64,000 nt of DNA from JABJOR01 sp965603075 (lineage in GTDB: Bacteria; Pseudomonadota; Alphaproteobacteria; Rhodospirillales; Casp-alpha2), in assembly GCA_965603075.1 (NCBI GenBank), contig CBFDBO010000008.1, positions 1 through 64,000 on the forward strand, written 5' to 3'. Below, one piece after another: positions 33,892 to 41,203 of this stretch. The first letter of the stretch is position 1; each line of letters begins with the position of its first letter. A program made the translations under genes and the position numbers. The notes below the pieces were generated by a model. That model saw only the letters and a program-made list of their open reading frames with translations. It was not told where the DNA came from and did no database searches.

Positions 33892-33978
33892 CGCAGCGTT
33901 GAGGTCGCTGTGGGAGATAATCCCGTGGAAGTTCGAGACTTCTCGACCGCATCAAAAATCTCCGCTTCAGGAAACTGA
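33892..33978 (+). repeat. Duplicate of the tRNA-Leu 3' half and terminator (att-like)
   Basis: This 87-base block aligns without gaps to 32637-32723, from the anticodon stem through the T-arm, acceptor 3' strand and the first half of the terminator. It has five differences. Two of them (GGGC to GGGA and GCCC to TCCC) change both strands of the variable-arm stem and keep it paired. No 5' acceptor or D-arm precedes it, so it is not a functional tRNA gene. Confidence 0.85.
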
Positions 33979-34024
33979 TCGGGAAGAGTTGGCTGTTGTC
34001 ACGGATTGTTAGATTGCCTTAAAT

Positions 34025-34171
34025 CTATTTACACCCATTTTTGGCGCACGTGATTTTTTCATGTGATTCTACCCAGTGACTTGGGTTATCTCTAGTGTTA
34101 AAGCCACAACCTGTTTTTCCGCCTTTAGTTCCTTGGTGTACTTCTTTGGTCGGTGTGTGTTTTACAGCCAT
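34025..34171 (-). CDS. 48-aa Cys/Lys-rich small protein
   Basis: This short gene encodes 48 aa beginning MAVKHTPTKEVHQG, with GGKTGCGFNTRDNPSHW in the middle and KITCAKNGCK at the end. The three cysteines (GCG, TCAKNGC) and the HW pair suggest a small metal- or redox-binding fold. GGAGGG stands 4 bases before the ATG (complement of 34176-34181), a near-perfect ribosome binding site. From memory, similar small hypothetical proteins occur in other proteobacteria; no function is known to me. It lies just outside the tRNA-Leu repeats. Confidence 0.7.
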   Translation of the reverse strand: MAVKHTPTKEVHQGTKGGKTGCGFNTRDNPSHWVESHEKITCAKNGCK

Positions 34172-34508
34172 AATACCCTCCTACAATTATTAATAGCGAT
34201 TCTAATCAAAAAAATATCTTATACGAGAAAAATTGACGGAGCAAATTTTATCCAAAATTTTAGTTATAGAAAATTGCCGATTTCATTTTAACAGGCTTCA
34301 TTAAAAAGATATCCCTATGTTAAGTATAACCGAAATATTTCGTGCGCTGTACGGAGCCTTGAGGTCCCGTAGAGTAAAGCTTGAGTATATCCATAGCAGA
34401 ACAATTTATAAACATTCTATTTTTAATATCTATATTTGTATGTAATGATACTCACGCCCTATAAGTTTCGTTTAGGAATGTTAGTCAAGAATATTAGGAG
34501 TAGTGACG
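34172..34508. other. AT-rich intergenic stretch between two small genes
   Basis: These 337 bases separate the 48-aa gene (minus) from the 57-aa gene (plus). The only reading frame of note is a 42-codon stretch at 34317-34445 without a ribosome binding site, not accepted as a gene. I see no other structure. Confidence 0.5.
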
Positions 34509-34682
34509 ATGGATATGAAGAATAACACTGAACAAATAGTACGATCTGATGAGCGACGTGACACGAAGTCTAGTAATCGGCGTATTGGTGAGGATGGTTC
34601 AGTTATTGAACTCTTTGAAAAATATGAGGTTGTCGAAGAACGTAACAACATTAGAAGATCACAAAAAGAACGCCGATCTTAA
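34509..34682 (+). CDS. 57-aa Arg-rich small protein
   Basis: A 57-aa frame starts MDMKNNTEQIVRSDERRD and ends NIRRSQKERRS, with spaced RR pairs around a central GEDGSVIELFEKYEVVEERN. An AGGAG at 34496-34500 stands 8 bases before ATG 34509, which argues that it is translated. The repeated RR pattern recalls small basic proteins of marine bacteria, but I recognise no family. It stands alone. Confidence 0.6.
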   Translation: MDMKNNTEQIVRSDERRDTKSSNRRIGEDGSVIELFEKYEVVEERNNIRRSQKERRS

Positions 34683-34861
34683 CCCAAACCTACCCACCTC
34701 TCCCCTTTTTTGCTTTCTCGTGTAACATACGCGGGTTTTTTATATTATTAAACTCTTATAAGTTGTAAAGTTGAATTATTACTTACAAGTAAGGTTGCAA
34801 TAACTCTACTAATATGAGTATGTTTACAATATAAATATACAATTTGGTTAGTATTGTAGTC

Positions 34862-37183
34862 ATGGGCAGTAAATATAGCATACTATACATAGAGTATGAT
34901 GCAGAATATATTAATATTACAGAAAATATTCTTCAAAGTATTGGATGTAATATTGATTTTGCTTCAAATTTTTCAGATGGATTAAAACGCCATAAATCCA
35001 CGCCCTATGATTTGATTATTCTTAACTCGACCCTTCAAGATAGTCCTATTCTTGACGCTATTAATCAATTTTTACAAACAAACCCGACATTACCAATTCT
35101 GTTGGTGATGGATGATAATAACGCGAAGGTTGTTGCTGAGGCTTATAAAGCTGGTGTGCAGAATTCATTACAAAAATATCCAACAAATGACTTTTTAGAA
35201 ATTTTTCCTACTATAATCCATAAATTACTAAATGAATTCAAATATCGTTTAAAGACACGCTTAAAGCTAGAGTCTTTAGAGAGTAAGAATGCCCAATTAT
35301 CCTATGCGGTAAGGATGGCAAAAGTTGGTATTTGGGAATGGGACGAGATTAAGAATCGACCTACTTATTGTTCCCCTGAATTATTGAATATTACCGATAA
35401 AACGGAAGAAGAATTCTTTACGGATAATATAAGCCACTTTGATAAAGCCTCCCATGTTCTTAAAAAAGATCAAGAATCGTATATAGAAGTCGCCAATTCT
35501 CGTTTTGAAACGAATGAAGGTTATTCTATTGAATATCGTAAATCGATGGCGAATACAGACATTCGATATTTCCTTGAACGATGTGAAATTGAACTTGATG
35601 AAAAAGGAAAGCTGGTTCGTTCTTATGGTATTACCCAAGATATTACAGAATTAAAAGAAACGGAAAGTGCCAAAATAACCTACGAAACACAGCTTGATGC
35701 CATCATAAACAATGTTGCCGTTGGCATTATTACGATCAGTAAATATGGTATAATCGAATCTTTCAATTCCGCCGCACAGGATATATTTGGCTATCTAGAA
35801 AACGATATTATCGGGTGCAGTGTTTCTGACTTAATCCATCCTGAGAGCCGTGATAAACACGAAGGGTATCTAGCAGACACCTCTGAAAGTGCGCGTGTTA
35901 TTATGAATAACACGCGGGGTTTAAATGGTTTCCGTAAAGATCAAACTGAGTTCCCTATGGATATCACAATCTCCCCTATGGATTTAAATGGAGAAGATAA
36001 GTTTATCGCTATTGTTCGTGATGTCACCCAGCGGGTTCTTGATCAAGAGAAATTATATGAATCCCAAAGGAATTATCAATGGGCTGCCGTGATTGGAAAA
36101 ACAGGCCACTATATTTGGGATGAGGTCAATAATGTAGGAATTTATTGTTCTGACGAATTAGCCAAGATGTTTAATATCACACCAGAAAAATATATCGAAA
36201 TTTCAAAAAATCCTAATCAAAAGACCATTTGCATTCACCCCGATGATCGTGAATGGCTCGCAAATTATATGAAGGCGATTGATGAAGAAGGGGATGATAT
36301 TGATATTGATTATCGTTACCTATTTCAAGACGATAGGGTTATGTATGTCCATAAGTATGGTCAACGGGTTAAAGATGATAACGGGCAAGTCATTAAAACA
36401 CTGGGTATCATTCATGATATAACAGAAGAAAAAATTGCTCAGTTGGCCTTGGTCGATGCTATGGAAGAAGCGCAGGTCGCCAATCGATCAAAGTCTGAAT
36501 TTCTTGCCCATATGAGCCATGAATTAAGAACACCCTTGAATGCTATTACCGGGTTTTCGCAAGTAATGATGGGGGAGATGTTCGGTGAATTAGGGCACCC
36601 TAAGTACCGTGAATATGCAGCCGATGTTCAAAAATCAGGTCAGCATTTATTGAGCGTTATCAATGATATTCTTGATTTATCTAAAGTGGCTGCTGGGGAG
36701 TTTATTATGAACTCATCCACATTTAATATTAAACATGTCATTGATGAATGCGTTCAAATGATACGCAATAAGAAATCAAATGATACGGTGAAAGCAGGGA
36801 TTAACTTAGAGATTTATCCTATTAATATCTATGGTGATAAACGCATTATGAAACAGATAATATTGAATTTATTATCAAATGCCGTAAAATTCACTCCCCC
36901 CGAAGGTCAAATCATTGTATCGACCGAAAAAGATGCTCATCAAAACGCGATTGTTAAAATCATCGATAATGGCGAAGGTATTGCTGATATTGATATGCAA
37001 AAAGTCCTTGAACCTTTTGGGCAATCTAAAATAAACGCGCATCATTCCCACGCTGGTACGGGGCTTGGGTTATCTTTAAGTAAAAAATTGATTGAATTAC
37101 ATGACGGAAAATTGGATTTAAAGAGCAAAGTCGGTATGGGGACAACCGTGACCCTAACAATCCCTTCCAATCGAATATCATAA
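34862..37183 (+). CDS. Multi-PAS histidine kinase with degenerate receiver domain
   Basis: The 773-aa cytoplasmic protein begins with a receiver-like domain (1-125). Where the phospho-accepting Asp is expected it has Asn55 (YDLIILNSTLQD). Three PAS/PAC regions follow (about 140-265, 275-395, 400-525), then HisKA with His in HMSHELRTPLNAI and an ATPase domain (NLLSNAVKFTP, DNGEGIAD, GTGLGLSLSKK). A TTG at 34844 is in frame, but ATG 34862 starts just before the first strand of the receiver. Neither has a clear ribosome binding site. Output partner unknown. Confidence 0.87.
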   Translation: MGSKYSILYIEYDAEYINITENILQSIGCNIDFASNFSDGLKRHKSTPYDLIILNSTLQDSPILDAINQFLQTNPTLPILLVMDDNNAKVVAEAYKAGVQNSLQKYPTNDFLEIFPTIIHKLLNEFKYRLKTRLKLESLESKNAQLSYAVRMAKVGIWEWDEIKNRPTYCSPELLNITDKTEEEFFTDNISHFDKASHVLKKDQESYIEVANSRFETNEGYSIEYRKSMANTDIRYFLERCEIELDEKGKLVRSYGITQDITELKETESAKITYETQLDAIINNVAVGIITISKYGIIESFNSAAQDIFGYLENDIIGCSVSDLIHPESRDKHEGYLADTSESARVIMNNTRGLNGFRKDQTEFPMDITISPMDLNGEDKFIAIVRDVTQRVLDQEKLYESQRNYQWAAVIGKTGHYIWDEVNNVGIYCSDELAKMFNITPEKYIEISKNPNQKTICIHPDDREWLANYMKAIDEEGDDIDIDYRYLFQDDRVMYVHKYGQRVKDDNGQVIKTLGIIHDITEEKIAQLALVDAMEEAQVANRSKSEFLAHMSHELRTPLNAITGFSQVMMGEMFGELGHPKYREYAADVQKSGQHLLSVINDILDLSKVAAGEFIMNSSTFNIKHVIDECVQMIRNKKSNDTVKAGINLEIYPINIYGDKRIMKQIILNLLSNAVKFTPPEGQIIVSTEKDAHQNAIVKIIDNGEGIADIDMQKVLEPFGQSKINAHHSHAGTGLGLSLSKKLIELHDGKLDLKSKVGMGTTVTLTIPSNRIS

Positions 37184-37246
37184 AATTTTATCACTTTAAA
37201 AACTGTTTTATTCAATTTTAATTTTTACTGACGCCCGTTTGTCAGG

Positions 37247-37260
37247 ATGGACGTGTCCAT
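37247..37260. promoter_or_regulatory. Palindrome upstream of mgtE
   Basis: ATGGACGTGTCCAT is a 6+2+6 inverted repeat 41 bases before the mgtE start codon, the only gene it could serve. It may be an operator or a short RNA hairpin; unproven. Confidence 0.35.
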
Positions 37261-37300
37261 GTACCATAGGCATGCACATTGAATAATACTGGCCTTCTTC

Positions 37301-38713
37301 ATGAACTCACATATCAATCACGTCAAAACTGAAAATGAGGACCATGATGTTCAACCCAGTTATAAACTTGGGACGGCGCAAGTCAGTGCCATTATCGCGG
37401 CTTTGGATAATGCGGATGTTGAAACCGTTAAAAAGCTATGTGAACCTCTTCACCATGCTGATCTCGCTGATTTAATCGAATGGATGGGCACGGCGCATCG
37501 CTTTGCTTTAATTGAAATTCTCGGTGATGATTTCAATGTCGAAGCCCTTTCTGATATCGATGATAATGTCCGAGAAGAAATTATCGAAAAGTGGGGGCAT
37601 GAAAAAATTGCTCTGGCGGTTACAGAGCTTGATAGCGATGACGCGGTTGATCTCATTACAGATCTGGACGAAAAAGACCAACGTCAGGTTTTGGACGCCA
37701 TCCCCGCTGAAGATCGCACCTTAATCGAGGAAAGCCTTAAATACCCGGAAGATAGCGCAGGGCGCTTAATGCAACGCGAAGTCGTCACGGTACCCGAATT
37801 TTGGGGCGTGGGCGACACCATTGATTTTTTACGGGAGAGTGCTGAGCATGACCCTGAGGCATTGCCAGAAACATTCTTTGATATTTATGTCGTTGACCCA
37901 GCCCACAAACCCACCGGGGCCGTAGGCTTAAGTAGAATGTTACGATCGGCACGCCATGTTAATATGAACGATATTATGTGGACCGACTTACACAAGATAC
38001 CCGTTACGGCCGATAAAGAAGATGTAGCCCATCTGTTTCGACAACGCGATCTTGTATCCGCTCCTGTAATTGATGATTCCGGTCGTCTTGTGGGGGCGAT
38101 CACGGTAGATGATGTTGTCGACGTTATCGATGACGAACATGAAGAAGACATGATGTTGCTCGCCGGTGTTGGCGAAGATGATCTTTATGACGCCGCCATT
38201 GATACAACACGCTCTCGATTTTCGTGGCTATTTGTGAATTTAATCACCGCTGGTTTAGCATCAATCGTTATCGGTTTTTTTGCCGCAACCATAGAACAGA
38301 TCGTTGCCCTCGCCATTCTAATGCCCATTGTCGCTTCAATGGGTGGAAATGCAGGCACACAATCCCTGACCGTGGCTGTTCGCGGTTTAGCCACCAAAGA
38401 ACTTAACCCCACAAATGCAATGCGGGTTATTTCCAAAGAAGTGATTGTTGGTTTTATTAATGGCACCTTATTTGCTTTTATCGCCGGAATCGTGACTTGG
38501 TTATGGTTTGGCGATGAATTAATCGGTCTCGTAATTGCTATGGCAATGGTTATTAATATGATCGTGGCATCACTTGCGGGTGTCAGCATCCCAATTATGC
38601 TAGAACGCGCCAATATTGATCCCGCAATAGCCTCCAGCGTCTTTGTAACAACCGTTACCGATATTATCGGTTTTTTGGCTTTTCTGGGGCTTGCTGCCCT
38701 TATTTTGATTTAA
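37301..38713 (+). CDS. mgtE: Magnesium transporter MgtE
   Basis: The 470-aa protein has the MgtE layout. A helical N domain (about 35-140) with DDAVDLITDLDEKDQRQVLDAIP comes first. A CBS pair (145-275) with VVDVIDDEHEEDMMLLAGV follows, then five membrane segments with the pore block MPIVASMGGNAGTQSLTVAVRGLA. MgtE is a Mg2+-gated Mg2+ channel of the inner membrane. The ORF starts at ATG 37301. It is followed 13 bases later by an SDR gene. Confidence 0.95.
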   Translation: MNSHINHVKTENEDHDVQPSYKLGTAQVSAIIAALDNADVETVKKLCEPLHHADLADLIEWMGTAHRFALIEILGDDFNVEALSDIDDNVREEIIEKWGHEKIALAVTELDSDDAVDLITDLDEKDQRQVLDAIPAEDRTLIEESLKYPEDSAGRLMQREVVTVPEFWGVGDTIDFLRESAEHDPEALPETFFDIYVVDPAHKPTGAVGLSRMLRSARHVNMNDIMWTDLHKIPVTADKEDVAHLFRQRDLVSAPVIDDSGRLVGAITVDDVVDVIDDEHEEDMMLLAGVGEDDLYDAAIDTTRSRFSWLFVNLITAGLASIVIGFFAATIEQIVALAILMPIVASMGGNAGTQSLTVAVRGLATKELNPTNAMRVISKEVIVGFINGTLFAFIAGIVTWLWFGDELIGLVIAMAMVINMIVASLAGVSIPIMLERANIDPAIASSVFVTTVTDIIGFLAFLGLAALILI

Positions 38714-38726
38714 AGGAAAAACATCT

Positions 38727-39407
38727 ATGCCTTCCGTCTTTATTACAGGATGCAATCGTGGATTAGGTCTGGAATTCACCAAACAATATTTAGCAGACGG
38801 TTGGCGGGTTTTTGCAACATGTCGTGCCCCAGAGCAAGCATCTGAATTAAACGCCCTGAAGGGTGACCTTGCCGTCATCGGTATGGCCGTGGATGAGGAT
38901 GCATCCATTATGGCTGCTGCATCTAAATTAAAGAATGAAGCTATTGATGTGCTTATTTCAAATGCGGGTGTCATGGGGGAACGCCAAGATTTTGGCAATC
39001 TATCCTCTAAATCTTGGGAACAAGCCCTGCGTGTCAATATCATCGCCCCTTTGATGGTTTGTCAGGCATTTGTAGATCATGTGGCACGCGGTGAGCATAA
39101 GAAAATAATTACCGTTTCAAGTAAAATGGGCAGCATTGAAGAAAACACATCTGGAGGGCAGTATAGTTATAGGTCCAGCAAGGCCGGGGTTAATGCCGCC
39201 ATGCGTTCGCTGGCCATTGATTTGGCCCCACAAGGCATTCTTGCGGCCGTCTTGCATCCTGGGTGGGTGCGGACGGACATGGGCGGTCCGAATGGTTTAA
39301 TCGATCCGCCTGAAAGTATTGCTGGTATGCGTTCGGTTATCGCATCACTTGATAAAAGTATGTCTGGGCTGTTATGGAATTATGACGGTACGCAAATTCC
39401 CTGGTAA
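38727..39407 (+). CDS. Short-chain dehydrogenase/reductase (C-factor-like)
   Basis: The 226-aa product has the NAD(P)-binding TGCNRGLG at 7-14, SNAG near 78-81, catalytic Ser131/132 and YRSSK (Tyr148, Lys152). It resembles the CsgA/C-factor branch of SDR enzymes. The substrate is unknown. An AAAGGAAAAA site precedes the ATG. The stop codon lies inside a four-copy 13-bp tandem repeat. Confidence 0.87.
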   Translation: MPSVFITGCNRGLGLEFTKQYLADGWRVFATCRAPEQASELNALKGDLAVIGMAVDEDASIMAAASKLKNEAIDVLISNAGVMGERQDFGNLSSKSWEQALRVNIIAPLMVCQAFVDHVARGEHKKIITVSSKMGSIEENTSGGQYSYRSSKAGVNAAMRSLAIDLAPQGILAAVLHPGWVRTDMGGPNGLIDPPESIAGMRSVIASLDKSMSGLLWNYDGTQIPW

Positions 39408-39453
39408 TAAGACGTGATAATAAGAGGTGGTAATAAGACGTGGTAATAAGAAC
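39402..39453. repeat. Four 13-bp tandem repeats spanning the SDR stop codon
   Basis: Units TGGTAATAAGACG, TGATAATAAGAGG, TGGTAATAAGACG and TGGTAATAAGAAC run from 39402 to 39453. The SDR stop TAA is 39405-39407. Each unit holds TAATAA and the 13-base step moves it one frame, so double stops occur in all three frames. Confidence 0.9.
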
Positions 39454-39491
39454 GATAGTGTTATTAGTATGATAAAACGGAAATTTGAAAA

Positions 39492-40124
39492 ATGAATAAT
39501 TCTGAAGCATCTCCCATCGATTTCTATTTCGATTTTTCCTCTCCCTATGGATATTTTGCTGCGGCTCGAATAGATCAAGTTGTGGCCCCCTTTGATAGAA
39601 CGGTTACATGGCACCCCATCTTACTGGGTCCAGCCCTTGATAAGACAGGCAATATCCCTTTGATCAATCAACCAGTCAAAAACGACTACACTGAATATGA
39701 TTGTGCAAGATTGGCCCGGTTTATGACTTTACCATGGTGTCTTAATGGCGAACTACCAGATGGATTTCCAATGTCGACGGTCAAAACCGCCAGAACCTTT
39801 TACGCCATCGAGCAATCTTGCGGTGATCAAAACCTCGCAAAAGAATTCGCGATGTTGGCCTATAAGGCCTTTTTCGGTGACGGAAGTAATATCAACACCC
39901 ATGATGTTATCTCCGGCTTATTAGACCAACTTGATGTGGACACCGATGAAATAATGAGCGCTATTAATGATCCTTCAATCAAAGAGCGATTGCGTAATGA
40001 GGTCGAAACGTCCCTTGATAAAGGTGTCTTCGGATCACCATTTGTTATCCTTGATGGAGAGAAATTCTGGGGTTCTGATCGTTTTTGGATGATTAAACGA
40101 TGGCTCAAGTCAGGTGGATGGTAG
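39492..40124 (+). CDS. 2-hydroxychromene-2-carboxylate isomerase-like (DsbA-fold) protein
   Basis: The 210-aa protein has a DsbA/kappa-GST thioredoxin-like fold: IDFYFDFSSPYGYFAAARID at the N-terminus (Ser in place of the redox CxxC), a helical insertion, and GVFGSPFVILDGEKFWGSDR with a cis-Pro loop. Such enzymes are glutathione-dependent isomerases in aromatic degradation, but many family members have other roles. It lies 84 bases after the SDR gene. Confidence 0.85.
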   Translation: MNNSEASPIDFYFDFSSPYGYFAAARIDQVVAPFDRTVTWHPILLGPALDKTGNIPLINQPVKNDYTEYDCARLARFMTLPWCLNGELPDGFPMSTVKTARTFYAIEQSCGDQNLAKEFAMLAYKAFFGDGSNINTHDVISGLLDQLDVDTDEIMSAINDPSIKERLRNEVETSLDKGVFGSPFVILDGEKFWGSDRFWMIKRWLKSGGW

Positions 40125-40133
40125 TGATAATCG

Positions 40134-40574
40134 ATGATCGTTAATTTGGTAAAAATGTGTGTGGGCATCAATGAGGTTTCAGAATTAGAATACTGGCAAG
40201 CCAAACGGGCCGCTGATGCAAAACAAAAAGGCATTCCTTTTACGTTACAGCATGTAACACGTAACACGCCACGAAGGGGGGAGGAAATCCTGGCTGGGGG
40301 ATCGCTTTATTGGGTAATCAGGCGTTTTATTCAAGTACGACAACGTATTATTGCTCTCGATCCCGTGGTTCGTGAAGACGGAAAGCCTGCCTGTGCGTTA
40401 GTCCTTGCCCCCGAACTTGTCAGAACAAAACTGCATCCTCACCGGGCTTTTCAAGGATGGCGATATTTGGAAAGCGATGATGCACCAGCCGATATAACCG
40501 GTTCTGACTTTGATGATGAAGAAGCCTTACCCCTTGAAATGGTCGCAGAATTAAAAGGGCTGGGATTATTATAA
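40134..40574 (+). CDS. DUF1489-family protein
   Basis: The 146-aa protein matches DUF1489, a conserved alphaproteobacterial family without known function: MIVNLVKMCVGINEVSELEYWQ at the start, HVTRNTPRRGEEILAGGSLYWVIRRFIQVRQRI, and CALVLAPELVRTKLHPHRAFQGWRYL. It starts 9 bases after the DsbA-fold gene and is convergent with the next minus-strand gene. Confidence 0.9.
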   Translation: MIVNLVKMCVGINEVSELEYWQAKRAADAKQKGIPFTLQHVTRNTPRRGEEILAGGSLYWVIRRFIQVRQRIIALDPVVREDGKPACALVLAPELVRTKLHPHRAFQGWRYLESDDAPADITGSDFDDEEALPLEMVAELKGLGLL

Positions 40575-40584
40575 GAAGCTAAGA

Positions 40585-41118
40585 TTAGCTCATATCTGCA
40601 TGAAGATTTTTAAGCCATGCCATGTGGCTTTCAACCATTTCAATATCATGGTCGAGCCATGAGACAATGATACCTTCATCACGGGCGTGATGGGTACGAA
40701 GCTCAGAAAGTCTGGCCAGTTCGTTTTCAGACAAATCCATCAGGGATAATATTTGTTCGGCTTGTTGCTCAGCCCCAAGCAAATGAAGAAAACGAAACTT
40801 AAGAGCAATGATCAGCTTGTTTAATTCTGTTGCACCATGACGAACATTGGCTTGAACCAGAGTTTCAAACTCAGCTCGACCTTCCGTTGTTATGTGCAGT
40901 GTCGGATCTTCATCATTGTTATCAGATTTAACAAGTCCCTCATACCGCAGTAATTCAATTGATTGCCCCATAACTTCTAATGAGGGGCCGATGATATGCG
41001 AAACGAAATACCGCACTGAGCTTGCAAGTGCGCTATAGCGTGTGGGCTCCGACATCAAAGCACCAAGTGCGCAAAGACGTACGGCCTCTTTTGGGGTCAG
41101 GGTGTTATCTGTATACAT
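40585..41118 (-). CDS. Winged-helix-like protein, possible transcriptional regulator
   Basis: The 177-aa product has a helix-rich N-terminus compatible with a winged helix (residues ~10-85: ALGALMSEPTRYSALASSVRYFVSHI, then SIELLRYEGLVKS and LHITTEGRAEFETLV). A PadR-C-like helical tail follows. This is a fold-level reading and no target is known. A TTG at 41127 also opens the frame; ATG 41118 is preferred. It lies downstream of hemA on the same strand, behind the tandem repeat at 41152. Confidence 0.6.
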   Translation of the reverse strand: MYTDNTLTPKEAVRLCALGALMSEPTRYSALASSVRYFVSHIIGPSLEVMGQSIELLRYEGLVKSDNNDEDPTLHITTEGRAEFETLVQANVRHGATELNKLIIALKFRFLHLLGAEQQAEQILSLMDLSENELARLSELRTHHARDEGIIVSWLDHDIEMVESHMAWLKNLHADMS

Positions 41119-41151
41119 AAGAATCAAACTCTAACACAAAAATATCCCCAT

Positions 41152-41203
41152 GTCATTAAGCTACGTCATTAAGCTAGGTCATTAAGCTACGTCATTAAGT
41201 GCT
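41152..41203. repeat. Four 13-bp tandem repeats spanning the hemA stop codon
   Basis: GTCATTAAGCTAC (41152), GTCATTAAGCTAG (41165), GTCATTAAGCTAC (41178) and the diverged GTCATTAAGTGCT (41191) are in tandem. On the minus strand each unit contains TAATGA, and the hemA stop is the first of them (41195-41197). The 13-base period puts stops in all three frames. Confidence 0.9.

Larger units (their letters stand above)
32612..33978. mobile_element. Relic integrative element at tRNA-Leu
   Basis: The intact tRNA-Leu stands at one end. An 87-base copy of its 3' part plus half its terminator (33892-33978, 82 of 87 identical) stands 1255 bases away, the pattern left by tyrosine-recombinase integration at a tRNA. 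No integrase or other mobility gene is present, so it is a remnant or a non-autonomous element. Inside are one 239-aa gene with its own promoter, a second tRNA-like fragment, and direct repeats resembling arm-type sites. That it integrated by this route is inferred from the repeats. Confidence 0.65.

Noticed and set aside
33892..33955. A second functional tRNA-Leu gene
   Set aside because: Only the anticodon-to-3' part is present. The bases before 33892 cannot form a D-arm or the 5' acceptor strand.
34317..34445. 42-codon reading frame starting MLSITEIFRALYGALRSRR
   Set aside because: It has no ribosome binding site and reads into low-complexity AT-rich codons. It could be a decayed gene start, but there is not enough to call it.
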